Source of the DNA: Brevibacillus fluminis
GTDB taxonomy: Bacteria > Bacillota > Bacilli > Brevibacillales > Brevibacillaceae
Length of the DNA: 64,000 nt
Direction of reading: 5' to 3'
Assembly: GCF_003710825.1 (NCBI RefSeq)
Contig: NZ_RHHQ01000006.1
Location: forward strand, 62,001 to 126,000
Shown here: positions 52,691 through 62,044 of the stretch, piece by piece
How the letters are laid out: every line of letters starts with the position of its first letter
Position numbering within the stretch: position 1 is the stretch's first letter
Notes under the pieces: model-generated
Database searches by the model: none
What the model saw: only the letters and a program-made list of their open reading frames with translations
Told to the model about the DNA's origin: nothing
Made by a program: the position numbers and the translations under genes

Positions 52691-52891
52691 GGGGGTGTCC
52701 CTCCTTACGAAAATCAATAACGTAACTATAAACCGGAATTATTCTTGTTTGCAATGCGTATCTTTTCGACAAGCCGTATTCCTGACCACAATGGTTTCCA
52801 TTACTTTATGAGCGAGAGGACAAACCATGCATGATTTTAACGCTGCATTCACAATTTTTCGCTACCATCGAATGAGGTGAAGCTGCATAAG
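52691..52891. other. Intergenic stretch between ycgR and a small ORF
   Basis: About 200 bp, AT-rich at 52720-52770. It must hold the ycgR promoter. A degenerate dyad around CGTAAC-T-ATAAAC (52731-52743) recalls a Zur box but has too many mismatches. Nothing else recognised. Confidence 0.3.
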
Positions 52892-52996
52892 ATGAGTAGG
52901 GGCGGACGTTTGCAGCAGGCAAATCCAATCGATTTGGAAGGATTACTCGACAAAAGAAGTAACAAAATGCGCCGAGCATTCGACAGTCATCGCTGA
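52892..52996 (+). CDS. Possible 34-residue protein
   Basis: ATG 52892 to TGA 52996, preceded by GAGGTGAAG at a usable distance. Sequence starts MSRGGRLQQANPIDLEGLL and ends with a basic helix-like stretch; charged, no membrane segment. No family recognised. The ribosome-binding site is the main reason to list it. Confidence 0.35.
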   Translation: MSRGGRLQQANPIDLEGLLDKRSNKMRRAFDSHR

Positions 52997-53066
52997 TTTG
53001 GTTCAGTATACTTGGTTACAGACATGATTCGCGAAATGGGTACAAGAGAAAGGGGCGTAAAACCAG

Positions 53067-53453
53067 ATGATGACTGATCGTAACCCAAAATGGGATACCG
53101 TTCCGCTCGATGAGCAGCCACATATACAAGCCATGCTCGTTTACCAGCGTGCCGCCGCCACACTCTATGTGCGTTGGAAAATGTCGCAAACACGGATGAG
53201 AATGGTCGCCTCGTATCTTGAAGCCGATGAGCGCTGCATCAAGCAAGGGCTACGATTGTATGATGCAACCGATTCGCTCGACCGCCAAACAATACGTGAT
53301 TTTATGATCAACGAGTCGTCGGCAGGCGCGAATGCGAAAGAAATTTCCGAAATTGTCGAGAATCGCATTTATATTGTAGATTATGGTTTTTTCCATCAGG
53401 ATAAGTTTTACCCCATCTTACGGTCGGAGCCGATCGCGGTCAACGCGATGTGA
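53067..53453 (+). CDS. Hypothetical protein, 128 residues
   Basis: Not recognised. The protein is probably cytoplasmic: no signal peptide or membrane segment. Helical middle (about 18-90; MLVYQRAAATLYVRWKMSQTRMRM and ADERCIKQGLRLYDATDS), and a C-terminal beta-like part (RIYIVDYGFFHQDKFYPILRSEP). ATG 53067, preceded by AAAGGGG at a rather long spacing; a second ATG follows directly. It lies 33 bp before the phosphohexomutase gene in the same direction, so the two may be transcribed together. Confidence 0.55.
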   Translation: MMTDRNPKWDTVPLDEQPHIQAMLVYQRAAATLYVRWKMSQTRMRMVASYLEADERCIKQGLRLYDATDSLDRQTIRDFMINESSAGANAKEISEIVENRIYIVDYGFFHQDKFYPILRSEPIAVNAM

Positions 53454-53486
53454 TGCCGGTCAGGGGATGTGAAGGAGGGACGCCGG

Positions 53487-54917
53487 ATGAGCGACATACG
53501 GTTTGGGACGGACGGGTGGAGAGCGGTGATCGCCGATCAATTCACAATGGAAAACGTACGAATCGTCGCACAGGCGATTGCTCACTATACGATCGAAAAT
53601 CAGCAGCAGCAACAAGGAATCATCGTCGGCCATGATACGCGATTCATGGGGCGGGCATTCGCGCAAGAGGTAGCGAGCGTACTGGCAGCCAACGGAATCA
53701 CCGCCTATTTGGTGAACGAACCGACGCCGACCCCGGTCGTCGCTTTTGGAGTGAGGCATTTTGCCGCGAGCGGTGCGGTCATGATCACAGCAAGCCACAA
53801 TCCTCCGCACTACAACGGAATCAAGTACATACCCGATTATGCCGGACCTGCCACGAACCCGATCACGATCCGGTTGGAGCAGTTAATCCATCAGGTGCAG
53901 CAAAAACGTGAGGTGAACCGGATCAGTCTAGAAGAAGCGGCGAGCAAACGGAAGCTGCAATACATTTATTTGCGCCCGCACTACGAGGCGCATCTTCGTC
54001 GGATGATCCGTTTTGATGTGCTTCGTGGAGCCGCTCTGCATATCGTGGTCGATGCGATGCACGGCGCCGGGATCGGCTATGTCAGCACCATTTTGAAAGA
54101 AAACGGGCTGAAAGTGACGACCATCCGCGATTATGAGGACCCGATGTTTGGCGGTGAGCTGCCGGAGCCCAATGACAAACATCTGGCAGAACTCAAAGAG
54201 GAAATACGCCATGCACGCGCTGACCTTGGGCTAGCGAATGACGGCGATGCGGATCGATTCGGCGTCGTCGCTGCTGACGGACGGTATATCCCGCCTAATC
54301 AGGTGCTTGCGCTGCTCGCGCGCCACCTCATCAAAAACCGCAAGCAGACCGGGCGGATCGTTCGTACAGTCGCGACGACGCATCTGCTTGATCGAATTGC
54401 CCGTCAGCATGGGCTGGATAGCGTGGAGACACCAGTCGGCTTCAAGTATGTTGGCACCGAGATGATGGCAGGAGACGTACTCATCGGCGGGGAAGAAAGC
54501 GGCGGTTGCAGCATTATGGGGCATATACCGGAAAAGGACGGTATTTTGACGAACTTGCTGATTGCCGAAATGTGCGCGTGGGAAAAGAAAAGCATTACGG
54601 ACATTTTGGCTGAGCTGCATGGCGAGTATGGCGAATTTTTTAGCACCCGCCTCGATCTGAAAACGCGGGGAAACAGCGAATGGCTTAATCAAATAAGAGA
54701 AAAGCCGCCCGTCCAGATCGGTAGCTATGAGGTTCGGGGCGTCGACCAAAAAGACGGGATCAAGCTGCAGCTAGATAACGAACAATGGCTGCTGATTCGT
54801 CCGTCCGGGACGGAGCCGCTGGTGCGGATTTATTGTGAGGCGGGTTCGCTGGAGGAGCTTGGCGGACTACAAGAGACGGTTTCTGATTGGTTCCGGGATT
54901 TGCACGATGACGAATAA
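53487..54917 (+). CDS. Phosphoglucomutase/phosphomannomutase family protein
   Basis: An alpha-D-phosphohexomutase of 476 residues, four domains: N-terminal FGTDGWRA, active-site phosphoserine loop TASHNPP (about 97-103), metal loop DGDADR (about 250-255), sugar-binding GGEESGG (about 336-342) and C-terminal phosphate-binding RPSGTEPLVRIY (about 440-451). It interconverts hexose 1- and 6-phosphates; the exact sugar (glucose, mannose or glucosamine) cannot be decided. The short form separates it from GlmM-type by PTPTPVVAF in domain 1. ATG 53487 follows AAGGAGGGA; the frame is open from 53469. Confidence 0.88.
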   Translation: MSDIRFGTDGWRAVIADQFTMENVRIVAQAIAHYTIENQQQQQGIIVGHDTRFMGRAFAQEVASVLAANGITAYLVNEPTPTPVVAFGVRHFAASGAVMITASHNPPHYNGIKYIPDYAGPATNPITIRLEQLIHQVQQKREVNRISLEEAASKRKLQYIYLRPHYEAHLRRMIRFDVLRGAALHIVVDAMHGAGIGYVSTILKENGLKVTTIRDYEDPMFGGELPEPNDKHLAELKEEIRHARADLGLANDGDADRFGVVAADGRYIPPNQVLALLARHLIKNRKQTGRIVRTVATTHLLDRIARQHGLDSVETPVGFKYVGTEMMAGDVLIGGEESGGCSIMGHIPEKDGILTNLLIAEMCAWEKKSITDILAELHGEYGEFFSTRLDLKTRGNSEWLNQIREKPPVQIGSYEVRGVDQKDGIKLQLDNEQWLLIRPSGTEPLVRIYCEAGSLEELGGLQETVSDWFRDLHDDE

Positions 54918-54922
54918 ACCTA

Positions 54923-54967
54923 AAAGGCGCCCTGACAGCGTAAGAACGCGGAAGGGGCGCTTTTTTT
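54923..54967 (+). terminator. Terminator after the phosphohexomutase gene
   Basis: AAAA-G-GCGCCC (54923-54932) with GGGCGC-TTTT (54955-54964), one bulge, inner GCG/CGC pairs, and a seven-T run at 54961-54967 that is also the start of the dispersed repeat. Confidence 0.7.
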
Positions 54968-55042
54968 GTACAGATAAGAATTTATAAAATTCTTATCCAG
55001 TATAAGGGCAACCGCGGCTCCGCCAAAAAGCATGGCGTAGCC
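54961..55042 (+). repeat. Dispersed intergenic repeat, long copy
   Basis: T-run, GTACAGATAAG (54968-54978), a perfect inverted repeat with arms GATAAGAATTT/AAATTCTTATC around ATA (54973-54997), GCAACCGCGGCTCCGC (55008-55023), then the hairpin GGCT-C-CGCC / GGCG-T-AGCC (55016-55042). The short copy at 5516-5572 has the same outer blocks. Confidence 0.75.
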
Positions 55043-55198
55043 AGGTTTTCTAAACACTTAAAGAGCCAAGTTTTCCAGCTTTAGCTGGATTGTAAACAAT
55101 GGTAGAATAGAAACGTATTTTTGTATGAAGTAAAGCTGCTACCGCAAAGGTCTGCTGCTTGACACTATTGGTAAGACGTGGGAGCGAGACAGTGAACG

Positions 55199-55852
55199 AT
55201 GAAAATCGAAGAATCTGTGTTAACCGAATTTTTGCATCAGGTGCGATTGAAAAGTCCGTCACCAGATGACCCGATCGTCGTTTCGTATACGCCCCATCCA
55301 TGGGAGCTGGTCGGGACCGGCAACTATGCGGGCGTATTTGGTCACCCTGATTATCCCGAGCTGGTCGTGAAAGTGTATGCGCCGGGACGGCCTGGGATTG
55401 AAAAAGAGATCGAGGTGTACAGCAAGCTGGGGGAAACGCGTTACTTTCCCGTCTGCTATCAGTATGGGGACAATTATTTGGTCATACGTCGGATGAACGG
55501 CATCTCCCTGTTCGACTGCATTCGCCACGGGATTCCCATCCCGCCGCAAGTCATCGAGGATGTGGAGGAAGCGTTGGAGCTCGCGCGCAAAAGGGGCTTG
55601 TATCCGCATGACGTGCATGGAAAAAACGTGCTGATGCATCTGGGGCGCGGTTATTTGATCGATGTGTCCGACTATTACATCAAGGCGGAAGATACGAAAT
55701 GGCGCGATTTGCGTAAAGCGTACAATGCGATTTATTTGCCTTTCCTCAAGGACCGCGGGTGGAAGGTGCCGCTATGGGTATTGGATGGCATTCGCAAAGG
55801 ATACCGGTATGTAAAGAAGGTGCACCGGCTGCTTGAGGCGATGCGGCTGTAG
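55199..55852 (+). CDS. Protein-kinase-like protein
   Basis: A protein of 217 residues that looks like a small eukaryotic-type kinase. Glycine loop G39-T-G41-N-Y-A-G45, lysine in VVKVY (K58), a catalytic-loop-like H137-D138-V-H-G-K-N143, and an IDVSDY segment (about 154-159) in place of DFG. It is short and lacks a substrate lobe of full size, so it may be an atypical kinase or antibiotic-phosphotransferase relative (YrzF-like in Bacillus). Substrate unknown. Start ATG 55199; weak GGGAG upstream. It stands alone between the repeat element and lspA. Confidence 0.7.
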   Translation: MKIEESVLTEFLHQVRLKSPSPDDPIVVSYTPHPWELVGTGNYAGVFGHPDYPELVVKVYAPGRPGIEKEIEVYSKLGETRYFPVCYQYGDNYLVIRRMNGISLFDCIRHGIPIPPQVIEDVEEALELARKRGLYPHDVHGKNVLMHLGRGYLIDVSDYYIKAEDTKWRDLRKAYNAIYLPFLKDRGWKVPLWVLDGIRKGYRYVKKVHRLLEAMRL

Positions 55853-55976
55853 GGACGGTCGCTTGGGAAACGGGCACTTCATTGCCGCTTACGAGACGAT
55901 ATGATAGAATTTGATTTTGACCGCATATGGAGCTTTTTTTCTAATGATGCATTTGCAGGGGATAGAGGAGGACAAG

Positions 55977-56429
55977 ATGTTGATTTACTACTTATACGCA
56001 CTGGCAGTCATTTTATTGGATCAATTGACAAAGTACGCCATCGTAAAAAACATGGTTCAGGGCGAATCGATCCCGTTGATCGATAATGTCTTCCAATTAA
56101 CCTCGCATCGCAATATGGGAGCGGCATTTGGAATTCTGCAAAATCAGCGGATTTTGTTCATTATTATCACCCTGGCGGTCGTCACGGGCATCATCGTGAC
56201 GCTGTTCCGTATCGGGCGCACGCAGCCGCGCATTTCCCTCGGTCTTTCGCTCGTGCTGGGTGGGGCGATCGGTAACTTTATCGACCGCGCTTTAAATGGA
56301 CAAGTCGTCGATTTTCTCGATTTTGTGCTGATCCATTTCCCGATCTTCAATGTGGCGGATGCTGCGATCACCATCGGGGTCGTCATCCTGCTGCTTGACA
56401 TTTTCTTTGATTCGAAACGAACACGATAG
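55977..56429 (+). CDS. lspA: Lipoprotein signal peptidase
   Basis: A membrane protease of 150 residues with four hydrophobic segments that cleaves prolipoprotein signal peptides. Catalytic aspartates are in GNFIDRALNG (about 103) and FNVADAAITIG (about 127); LDQLTKY and NMGAAFGI are the other conserved boxes. The frame is open from 55911, but ATG 55977 follows GAGGAGG (55965-55971) and gives the normal length. Followed by rluD after 12 bp, the order seen in B. subtilis. Confidence 0.94.
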   Translation: MLIYYLYALAVILLDQLTKYAIVKNMVQGESIPLIDNVFQLTSHRNMGAAFGILQNQRILFIIITLAVVTGIIVTLFRIGRTQPRISLGLSLVLGGAIGNFIDRALNGQVVDFLDFVLIHFPIFNVADAAITIGVVILLLDIFFDSKRTR

Positions 56430-56441
56430 GAGAACACCATT

Positions 56442-57371
56442 ATGGAAAATACCCCGCTTTTTGAACGCTTCGACTGGACGGTCGAGGCTGCCGACAAGGG
56501 CGAGCGGATCGACAAATTCATCACATCGGCCAATGAAGACTGGTCGCGTTCCCAAGTACAGGCATGGGTAAAGGAAGGGCGCGTCACAGTAAACGGTGAG
56601 CCGATTAAAAACAATTATAAAGTGGCGGTAGATGACGAGGTCACGCTGCGCGTACCACCTCCGCGGGAGCTGGCGATCAAGGCTGAGGAAATGCCTTTGG
56701 ACATCGTGTTCGAAGACGCTGATGTCGTGGTGGTCAATAAGCCGCGCGGACTTGTCGTGCATCCGGCGCCGGGACATTACAGCGGCACGCTGGTCAACGG
56801 CCTGATGCATCATTGCAAGGATCTTTCCGGGATCAACGGCGTATTGCGTCCGGGCATCGTGCACCGAATCGACAAGGATACTTCCGGTCTTTTGATGATC
56901 GCCAAAAACGACAAGGCTCATATGGGACTTGCCGAGCAATTGAAAAACCATTCAGTCAACCGCAAGTATGTAGCATTGGTCAACGGCGTGATTCCGCATG
57001 AAATGGGCACGATCGATGCGCCGATCGGCCGCGATCCAAAAAATCGTCAGCAAATGGCGGTTGTCTTCGAAAACAGCAAGTCGGCTGTCACGCATTTTGT
57101 CGTGCTGGAGCGTTTTGCTGATGCGACATTGGTTGAGTTGAAGCTAGAAACGGGCCGGACGCACCAAATCCGCGTCCATATGAAATATATCGGCTATCCG
57201 CTCGTCGGCGACCCGAAATACGGAATGAAGAGCAACATCGATTTTGACGGGCAGGCGCTGCATGCCAAAACGCTCGGCTTCGAGCATCCTCGGACAGGGG
57301 AGTACATGGAGTTTGAGGCGGAGTTGCCTACGGAGATGAAAGAGCTGATTGCATTTTTGCGCCAGCAGTAG
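56442..57371 (+). CDS. rluD: 23S rRNA pseudouridine synthase, RluD type (YlyB)
   Basis: A protein of 309 residues with an N-terminal S4 domain (about 18-75) and a pseudouridine synthase domain. The catalytic aspartate is in HRIDKDTSGLL (about 141-151), and GRTHQIRVHM (about 235-244) is the family's RNA-contact box. It makes pseudouridines in helix 69 of 23S rRNA. ATG 56442, just after lspA. Downstream is the pyr promoter; no terminator was seen between them. Confidence 0.92.
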   Translation: MENTPLFERFDWTVEAADKGERIDKFITSANEDWSRSQVQAWVKEGRVTVNGEPIKNNYKVAVDDEVTLRVPPPRELAIKAEEMPLDIVFEDADVVVVNKPRGLVVHPAPGHYSGTLVNGLMHHCKDLSGINGVLRPGIVHRIDKDTSGLLMIAKNDKAHMGLAEQLKNHSVNRKYVALVNGVIPHEMGTIDAPIGRDPKNRQQMAVVFENSKSAVTHFVVLERFADATLVELKLETGRTHQIRVHMKYIGYPLVGDPKYGMKSNIDFDGQALHAKTLGFEHPRTGEYMEFEAELPTEMKELIAFLRQQ

Positions 57372-57418
57372 GAAGCGGGGTAAGTTGAACCTTCCTTACA
57401 TCGATAGATTTATTTTTC

Positions 57419-57447
57419 TTGACACCCATCCGCAAAGGTGGCATACT
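57419..57447 (+). promoter_or_regulatory. Sigma-A promoter of the pyr operon
   Basis: TTGACA (57419-57424), 17 nt, CATACT (57442-57447), 48 bp after the rluD stop and just before the first PyrR-binding loop. Confidence 0.82.
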
Positions 57448-57464
57448 GATTGCAGATGCAAAGT

Positions 57465-57590
57465 GAACCTTTAAATCCAGTCCTGTGAGGCTGGCAAGGG
57501 CTTCGGATATGGAAAAGAAGGCTGCAGCCGCCGGCTGTCTGCCTATTTTCCGCAAGCGAGCTTCTTGTCAGGTGGACAAGAAGCTTTTTC
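57465..57590 (+). ncRNA. pyr attenuator 1 (before pyrR)
   Basis: A PyrR-binding loop, TTTAAATCCAGTCC then TGTGAGGCTGGCAAGGG, occupies 57470-57500. The terminator is AGCTTCTTGTC (57559-57569) with GACAAGAAGCT (57575-57585) and a short T-run. With UMP or UTP bound, PyrR holds the anti-antiterminator so the terminator forms. Confidence 0.88.
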
Positions 57591-57614
57591 TTGTTTCATT
57601 GACAAACTTCCTAA

Positions 57615-58172
<558 letters not shown>

Positions 58173-58174
58173 TC

Positions 58175-58256
58175 CTCTTTAAATCCAATCCCGTGAGATT
58201 GGCAAGGGGAGACTTTGTACCGTCTCTCTTTGTGTGCGCACAAAGAGATTTTTTTT
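58175..58256 (+). ncRNA. pyr attenuator 2 (pyrR-pyrP)
   Basis: PyrR loop CTTTAAATCCAATCCC then GTGAGATTGGCAAGGG at 58177-58209; terminator TCTCTTTGTG (58225-58234) with CACAAAGAGA (58239-58248), 4-nt loop and eight T. It starts directly after the pyrR stop. Confidence 0.9.
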
Positions 58257-58298
58257 GCCCAAAAGCAAACAATACAAAGAGAAATGAGGGGGAGCCCA

Positions 58299-59648
58299 AT
58301 GAATCAAAAGAATTTTATCGATGTCCATGAAACACCTGCACCGTCCCGGCTCTTGCCGCTCAGCATTCAGCACTTATTCGCCATGTTTGGCTCTACGGTA
58401 CTGGTTCCGATCCTGGTCGGACTTGATCCATCGGTAGCACTGCTCACGAGCGGAATCGGCACGCTCTTGTACCTGCTCATCACAAAAGGAAAAATTCCGA
58501 ACTACGTCGGATCGTCCTTTGCCTTCATCGGTCCGATCATCACCGTGTCCCACGCATACGGCATGGGAGTGGCACTGCTCGGCGGCCTCCTCTCCGGTCT
58601 AGTCTACATGCTGGTGTCGGGAATCGTCTACAAAGCGGGCGTACGCTGGCTCGACCGCGTTCTGCCTCCGGTCGTCATCGCCTCGATCATCGCGGTCATC
58701 GGCTTGAGCTTATCCGGTGTAGCCGTCGACATGGCGACGAAAGTAACGGTAAACAATCAATCGGTCTTCTCGCTCACCTCCGCGGAAATTTCGTTGGTGA
58801 CTGTCATCGTAACGGTAATTGCAGCGGTTGTGCTGCGCGGATTTTTCGCACTCATCCCGATTTTGATCGGTATCATCGTAGGTTATCTGTACACGCTGGT
58901 TCGCCATCCAGACCTGATTATGAGCAAATGGAACCTGGTGACGGACGCAAGCTGGATCGTTGGATTCTCGGAAATGTTCCACAGCCACCTGAAAGTCGGT
59001 CTGGTCGTCGAAGCGATGAAAACCCCTTCTTCCTGGCTCGCAGCGCTCATCATCGCGCCAATCGCGTTCGTTACGCTGGCTGAGCATCTTGGCCACCTGC
59101 TGGTAACCGGAAAAGTCATGGACCGCGATCTGATGAAAGACCCGGGCCTGCACCGTTCGCTCTTAGGTGACGGTGTGGCGACCACGCTCGCAGCGTTTCT
59201 CGGCGGACCGCCGAATACAACGTATGGTGAAAACATCGGTGTCTTGGCTATCACCCGGGTCTACAGCCGCGTGGTCATCGCGCTTGCAGCGGTATTCGCC
59301 ATCCTGTTCGCCTTCATCGGCAAAATCAGCGCGCTCTTGATGACCATCCCGACCCCGGTGCTCGGCGGCGTTTCGATCATCCTGTTCGGGATCATCGCTG
59401 CGCAAGGCTTGCGGATGTTCGTCGAAAACAAAGTAGACTTTGCCAACAAACGCAACATGATCATCGCTGCAGCGATTTTGGTCACCGGTATCGGCGGATA
59501 CAAAATCAGCTTTGAAAGCATTCCGTTCCTGAGCAACCTGACAATCGATAACATCGCGTTCTCCACTTTCTTTGGGATCATCCTGAATGCGGTTTTGCCA
59601 GGCAAGGATCAGGCGCAGGCGGATGAGATGAAAAAACAAATCGCATAA
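58299..59648 (+). CDS. pyrP: Uracil permease
   Basis: A nucleobase:cation symporter of 449 residues (NCS2 family, UraA type), twelve to fourteen hydrophobic segments. QHLFAMFGSTVLVPILVGLDP at the start, the substrate helix with FAFIGPI and LAEHLGHL (about 265-272), GGPPNTTYGENIGVLAITR and GGVSIILFGIIAAQGLR are all family hallmarks. It brings in uracil under PyrR control. ATG 58299 with GAGGGGGAG upstream; the frame reads back to 58215 across the attenuator terminator, which rules the longer start out. Confidence 0.95.
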   Translation: MNQKNFIDVHETPAPSRLLPLSIQHLFAMFGSTVLVPILVGLDPSVALLTSGIGTLLYLLITKGKIPNYVGSSFAFIGPIITVSHAYGMGVALLGGLLSGLVYMLVSGIVYKAGVRWLDRVLPPVVIASIIAVIGLSLSGVAVDMATKVTVNNQSVFSLTSAEISLVTVIVTVIAAVVLRGFFALIPILIGIIVGYLYTLVRHPDLIMSKWNLVTDASWIVGFSEMFHSHLKVGLVVEAMKTPSSWLAALIIAPIAFVTLAEHLGHLLVTGKVMDRDLMKDPGLHRSLLGDGVATTLAAFLGGPPNTTYGENIGVLAITRVYSRVVIALAAVFAILFAFIGKISALLMTIPTPVLGGVSIILFGIIAAQGLRMFVENKVDFANKRNMIIAAAILVTGIGGYKISFESIPFLSNLTIDNIAFSTFFGIILNAVLPGKDQAQADEMKKQIA

Positions 59649-59663
59649 CAGAATACAGTTCGC

Positions 59664-59798
59664 AATCCTTTTAAATCGGTCCCGAGAGGCTGGTAAGGGT
59701 AAGCAGGGCTTCCTTTGCCCTGCACTGTAGAAGCAGTTAAAGAAGCTTCTTGCCCAACCAGCCCACCCAAAACGGCTATGTATGGCAAGAAGCTTTTT
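59664..59798 (+). ncRNA. pyr attenuator 3 (pyrP-pyrB)
   Basis: PyrR loop CTTTTAAATCGGTCCC then GAGAGGCTGGTAAGGG at 59668-59699. Terminator AAGCTTCTTGCC (59743-59754) with GGCAAGAAGCTT (59784-59795), a long 29-nt loop and five T. A local hairpin GCAGGGC/GCCCTGC (59703-59722) is likely part of the antiterminator region. Confidence 0.87.
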
Positions 59799-59843
59799 CT
59801 ATAGAGAAGCAAGACAAGCGAAAGAAAATGGAGGCGTGTAGGC

Positions 59844-60785
59844 ATGAAAAATCATTTACTCGGCATGAAAGATCGATCCAGACAAGAGATTGAAATGCTA
59901 CTGGCACGAGCAGCATATTGGGCAAACGAGCGCGGCGTTCAATCCGACGCCCTGCAAGGAAAATTCGTTGCCAACGTGTTCCTCGAACCCAGCACCCGCA
60001 CCCGCTTTTCTTTTGAAGTCGCACAAAAACGATTGGGCGCGCACGTGCTGAACTTTGCGGCCGAATCATCATCCACGACAAAAGGCGAAACCGTCTACGA
60101 TACGCTCAAAACGCTTGAATCAATGGGTGTCGAGGCAGCGGTGATCCGTACATCAGAAAACGGGCTCTTGCAGACGCTGGCCGACAAGGTGAACATGACG
60201 CTGGTTAACGCCGGCGATGGCACGAATGAACATCCGACACAGTGCTTGCTTGACCTACTTACCATCAAACAGCATTTCGGACGCATCCAAGGCTTGAAGA
60301 TCGCCATCATCGGTGATTTGCGCTACAGCCGCGTGCTCGGTTCCCACCTGCATGCCCTTCCGACTTTAGGCGCAGAATTGATGCTAGCAGGACCTGCATC
60401 GCTCATGCGTGACACAGCTGAACTACCGCCGGGAACACGCGTGGTCGAGGTGGACGAAGCGGTTCGCACTGCGGATGTGGTAATGATGCTGCGCATCCAG
60501 CTTGAGCGTCACGCAGGTACGCTTGACATGAGCAAGGAAGAGTATCATCAGGCGTACGGCCTGACGGTCGGCCGCGCAGCTCAGATGAAGCCGCATGCGA
60601 TCATCATGCACCCGGCGCCATTCAACCGCGACGTGGAAATCGCCTCCGAGCTGGTGGAGAGCGAGAAATCGAAAATCTTCACACAGGTGGCAAACGGTGT
60701 GGCCGTCCGCATGGCAGTACTAGAAAATCTTTTGAACGGGGGAGAGAAACAATGGGCATCATCCTTCAAAACGGCAAACTTCTAA
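59844..60785 (+). CDS. pyrB: Aspartate carbamoyltransferase, catalytic chain
   Basis: A protein of 313 residues that joins carbamoyl phosphate and aspartate. Carbamoyl-phosphate motif S-T-R-T-R in EPSTRTRFSFE (about 51-61), HPTQCLLDL (about 132-140), the aspartate-site LRIQLERH and PAPFNRDVEI (about 260-269). No regulatory chain gene (pyrI) follows, as is normal in Bacillales. ATG 59844. Its last 34 bases overlap pyrC, so the two are translationally coupled. Confidence 0.96.
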   Translation: MKNHLLGMKDRSRQEIEMLLARAAYWANERGVQSDALQGKFVANVFLEPSTRTRFSFEVAQKRLGAHVLNFAAESSSTTKGETVYDTLKTLESMGVEAAVIRTSENGLLQTLADKVNMTLVNAGDGTNEHPTQCLLDLLTIKQHFGRIQGLKIAIIGDLRYSRVLGSHLHALPTLGAELMLAGPASLMRDTAELPPGTRVVEVDEAVRTADVVMMLRIQLERHAGTLDMSKEEYHQAYGLTVGRAAQMKPHAIIMHPAPFNRDVEIASELVESEKSKIFTQVANGVAVRMAVLENLLNGGEKQWASSFKTANF

Positions 60786-62029
60786 ATCAAGCAGGCGAAC
60801 TGATCAAGCAGGACATTTTGATTGAAGACGGCGTGATTCTACATATCGCCGATCAAATAGAAGCAGCAGGGCATGAGGTAATCGACGCAGGCGGCAAATT
60901 CGTCTCGCCAGGTCTCATCGACGTCCACGTGCATTTTCGCGAGCCAGGCTTTGAAGCGAAAGAAACGATTGCGACAGGCGCGGCATCCGCAGTGCGCGGC
61001 GGATTCACGACTGTAGCCTGCATGCCGAATACGCGCCCGGTGATCGATTCCGTCGAGACAGTGGAACTTATTTTGAACAAAGCGGAGGAAGCGGGCAAAG
61101 CACGCGTCATCCCATACGGCTCCATCACGGTTCGCGAGCTCGGCAAAGAGCTGACCGATTTCGCCGCACTGAAGGAAGCGGGCATTTTCGCGCTGACGGA
61201 TGATGGCGTCGGCGTCCAGTCGAGTGCGATGATGCGCGAGGCGATGAAGCAGGCGACCGCGCTCGGCATCTCGATCGTGGCGCACTGCGAAGACGAGGAG
61301 CTCGTGCCAGCTGGCAGCGCCCTGCATGAAGGCGAAGTCAGCAAAAAGCACGGATTGCCAGGCATCCCATCGCTCTCTGAATCGATCCATGTGGGTCGCG
61401 ACATTTTGCTCGCCGGCGAAGCAGGCGCGCATTACCACGTATGCCATATCAGCGCGAAGGAATCGGTTCGCCTGGTACGTGACGGTAAGCGCGCAGGGGT
61501 GAACGTGACGACGGAAGTGTCACCGCACCACCTGCTGCTTTGCGACGAAGACATTCCGGATAATTTGGACACGCGCTGGAAAATGAATCCGCCGCTGCGT
61601 TCCCGCGAGGACCGCGCAGCGCTGATCGCGGGCTTGAAGGATGGCACGATCGATGTGATCGCCACCGATCATGCACCGCATACGGAAGAAGAAAAAGCGA
61701 AAGGGATGGAGCGTGCGCCGTTCGGTATCGTCGGACTGGAAACCGCCTTCCCACTTCTATACACACATTTTGTCCTGACCGGTGAGCTGACGTTAAAAGA
61801 GCTGGTGGACAAAATGACGAAACGACCGGCGGAAATATTTAACCTGCCATATGGCGAGCTGAAAGAAGGCAAGCCGGCAGATTTGACCGTGATCGACCTC
61901 GAGAAAGAACAAGCAATCAACCCTGATGAATTCGCGAGCAAAGGACGCAACACACCGTTTTTCGGCTGGGTGTGCAAAGGTTGGCCCGTGCTGACGATCG
62001 TGAATGGCCAGGTAGTATACAACGGATAA
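60752..62029 (+). CDS. pyrC: Dihydroorotase (type I)
   Basis: An amidohydrolase of 425 residues that closes carbamoyl aspartate to dihydroorotate. Metal ligands are in DVHVHFREPGFE (about 57-68) and the later histidines in VAHCEDEEL and VCHISAKESV; DGTIDVIATDHAPHTEEEK carries the catalytic aspartate (about 305). ATG 60752 lies inside the end of pyrB. carA starts 15 bp after its stop. Confidence 0.96.
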   Translation: MGIILQNGKLLNQAGELIKQDILIEDGVILHIADQIEAAGHEVIDAGGKFVSPGLIDVHVHFREPGFEAKETIATGAASAVRGGFTTVACMPNTRPVIDSVETVELILNKAEEAGKARVIPYGSITVRELGKELTDFAALKEAGIFALTDDGVGVQSSAMMREAMKQATALGISIVAHCEDEELVPAGSALHEGEVSKKHGLPGIPSLSESIHVGRDILLAGEAGAHYHVCHISAKESVRLVRDGKRAGVNVTTEVSPHHLLLCDEDIPDNLDTRWKMNPPLRSREDRAALIAGLKDGTIDVIATDHAPHTEEEKAKGMERAPFGIVGLETAFPLLYTHFVLTGELTLKELVDKMTKRPAEIFNLPYGELKEGKPADLTVIDLEKEQAINPDEFASKGRNTPFFGWVCKGWPVLTIVNGQVVYNG

Positions 62030-62044
62030 AGAGGAGGCGGCAAC

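Noticed and set aside
52720..52750. Degenerate Zur-like dyad before ycgR
   Set aside because: Only the CGTAAC core and a few flanking bases agree; too many mismatches against the two strong boxes at 48974-49056.
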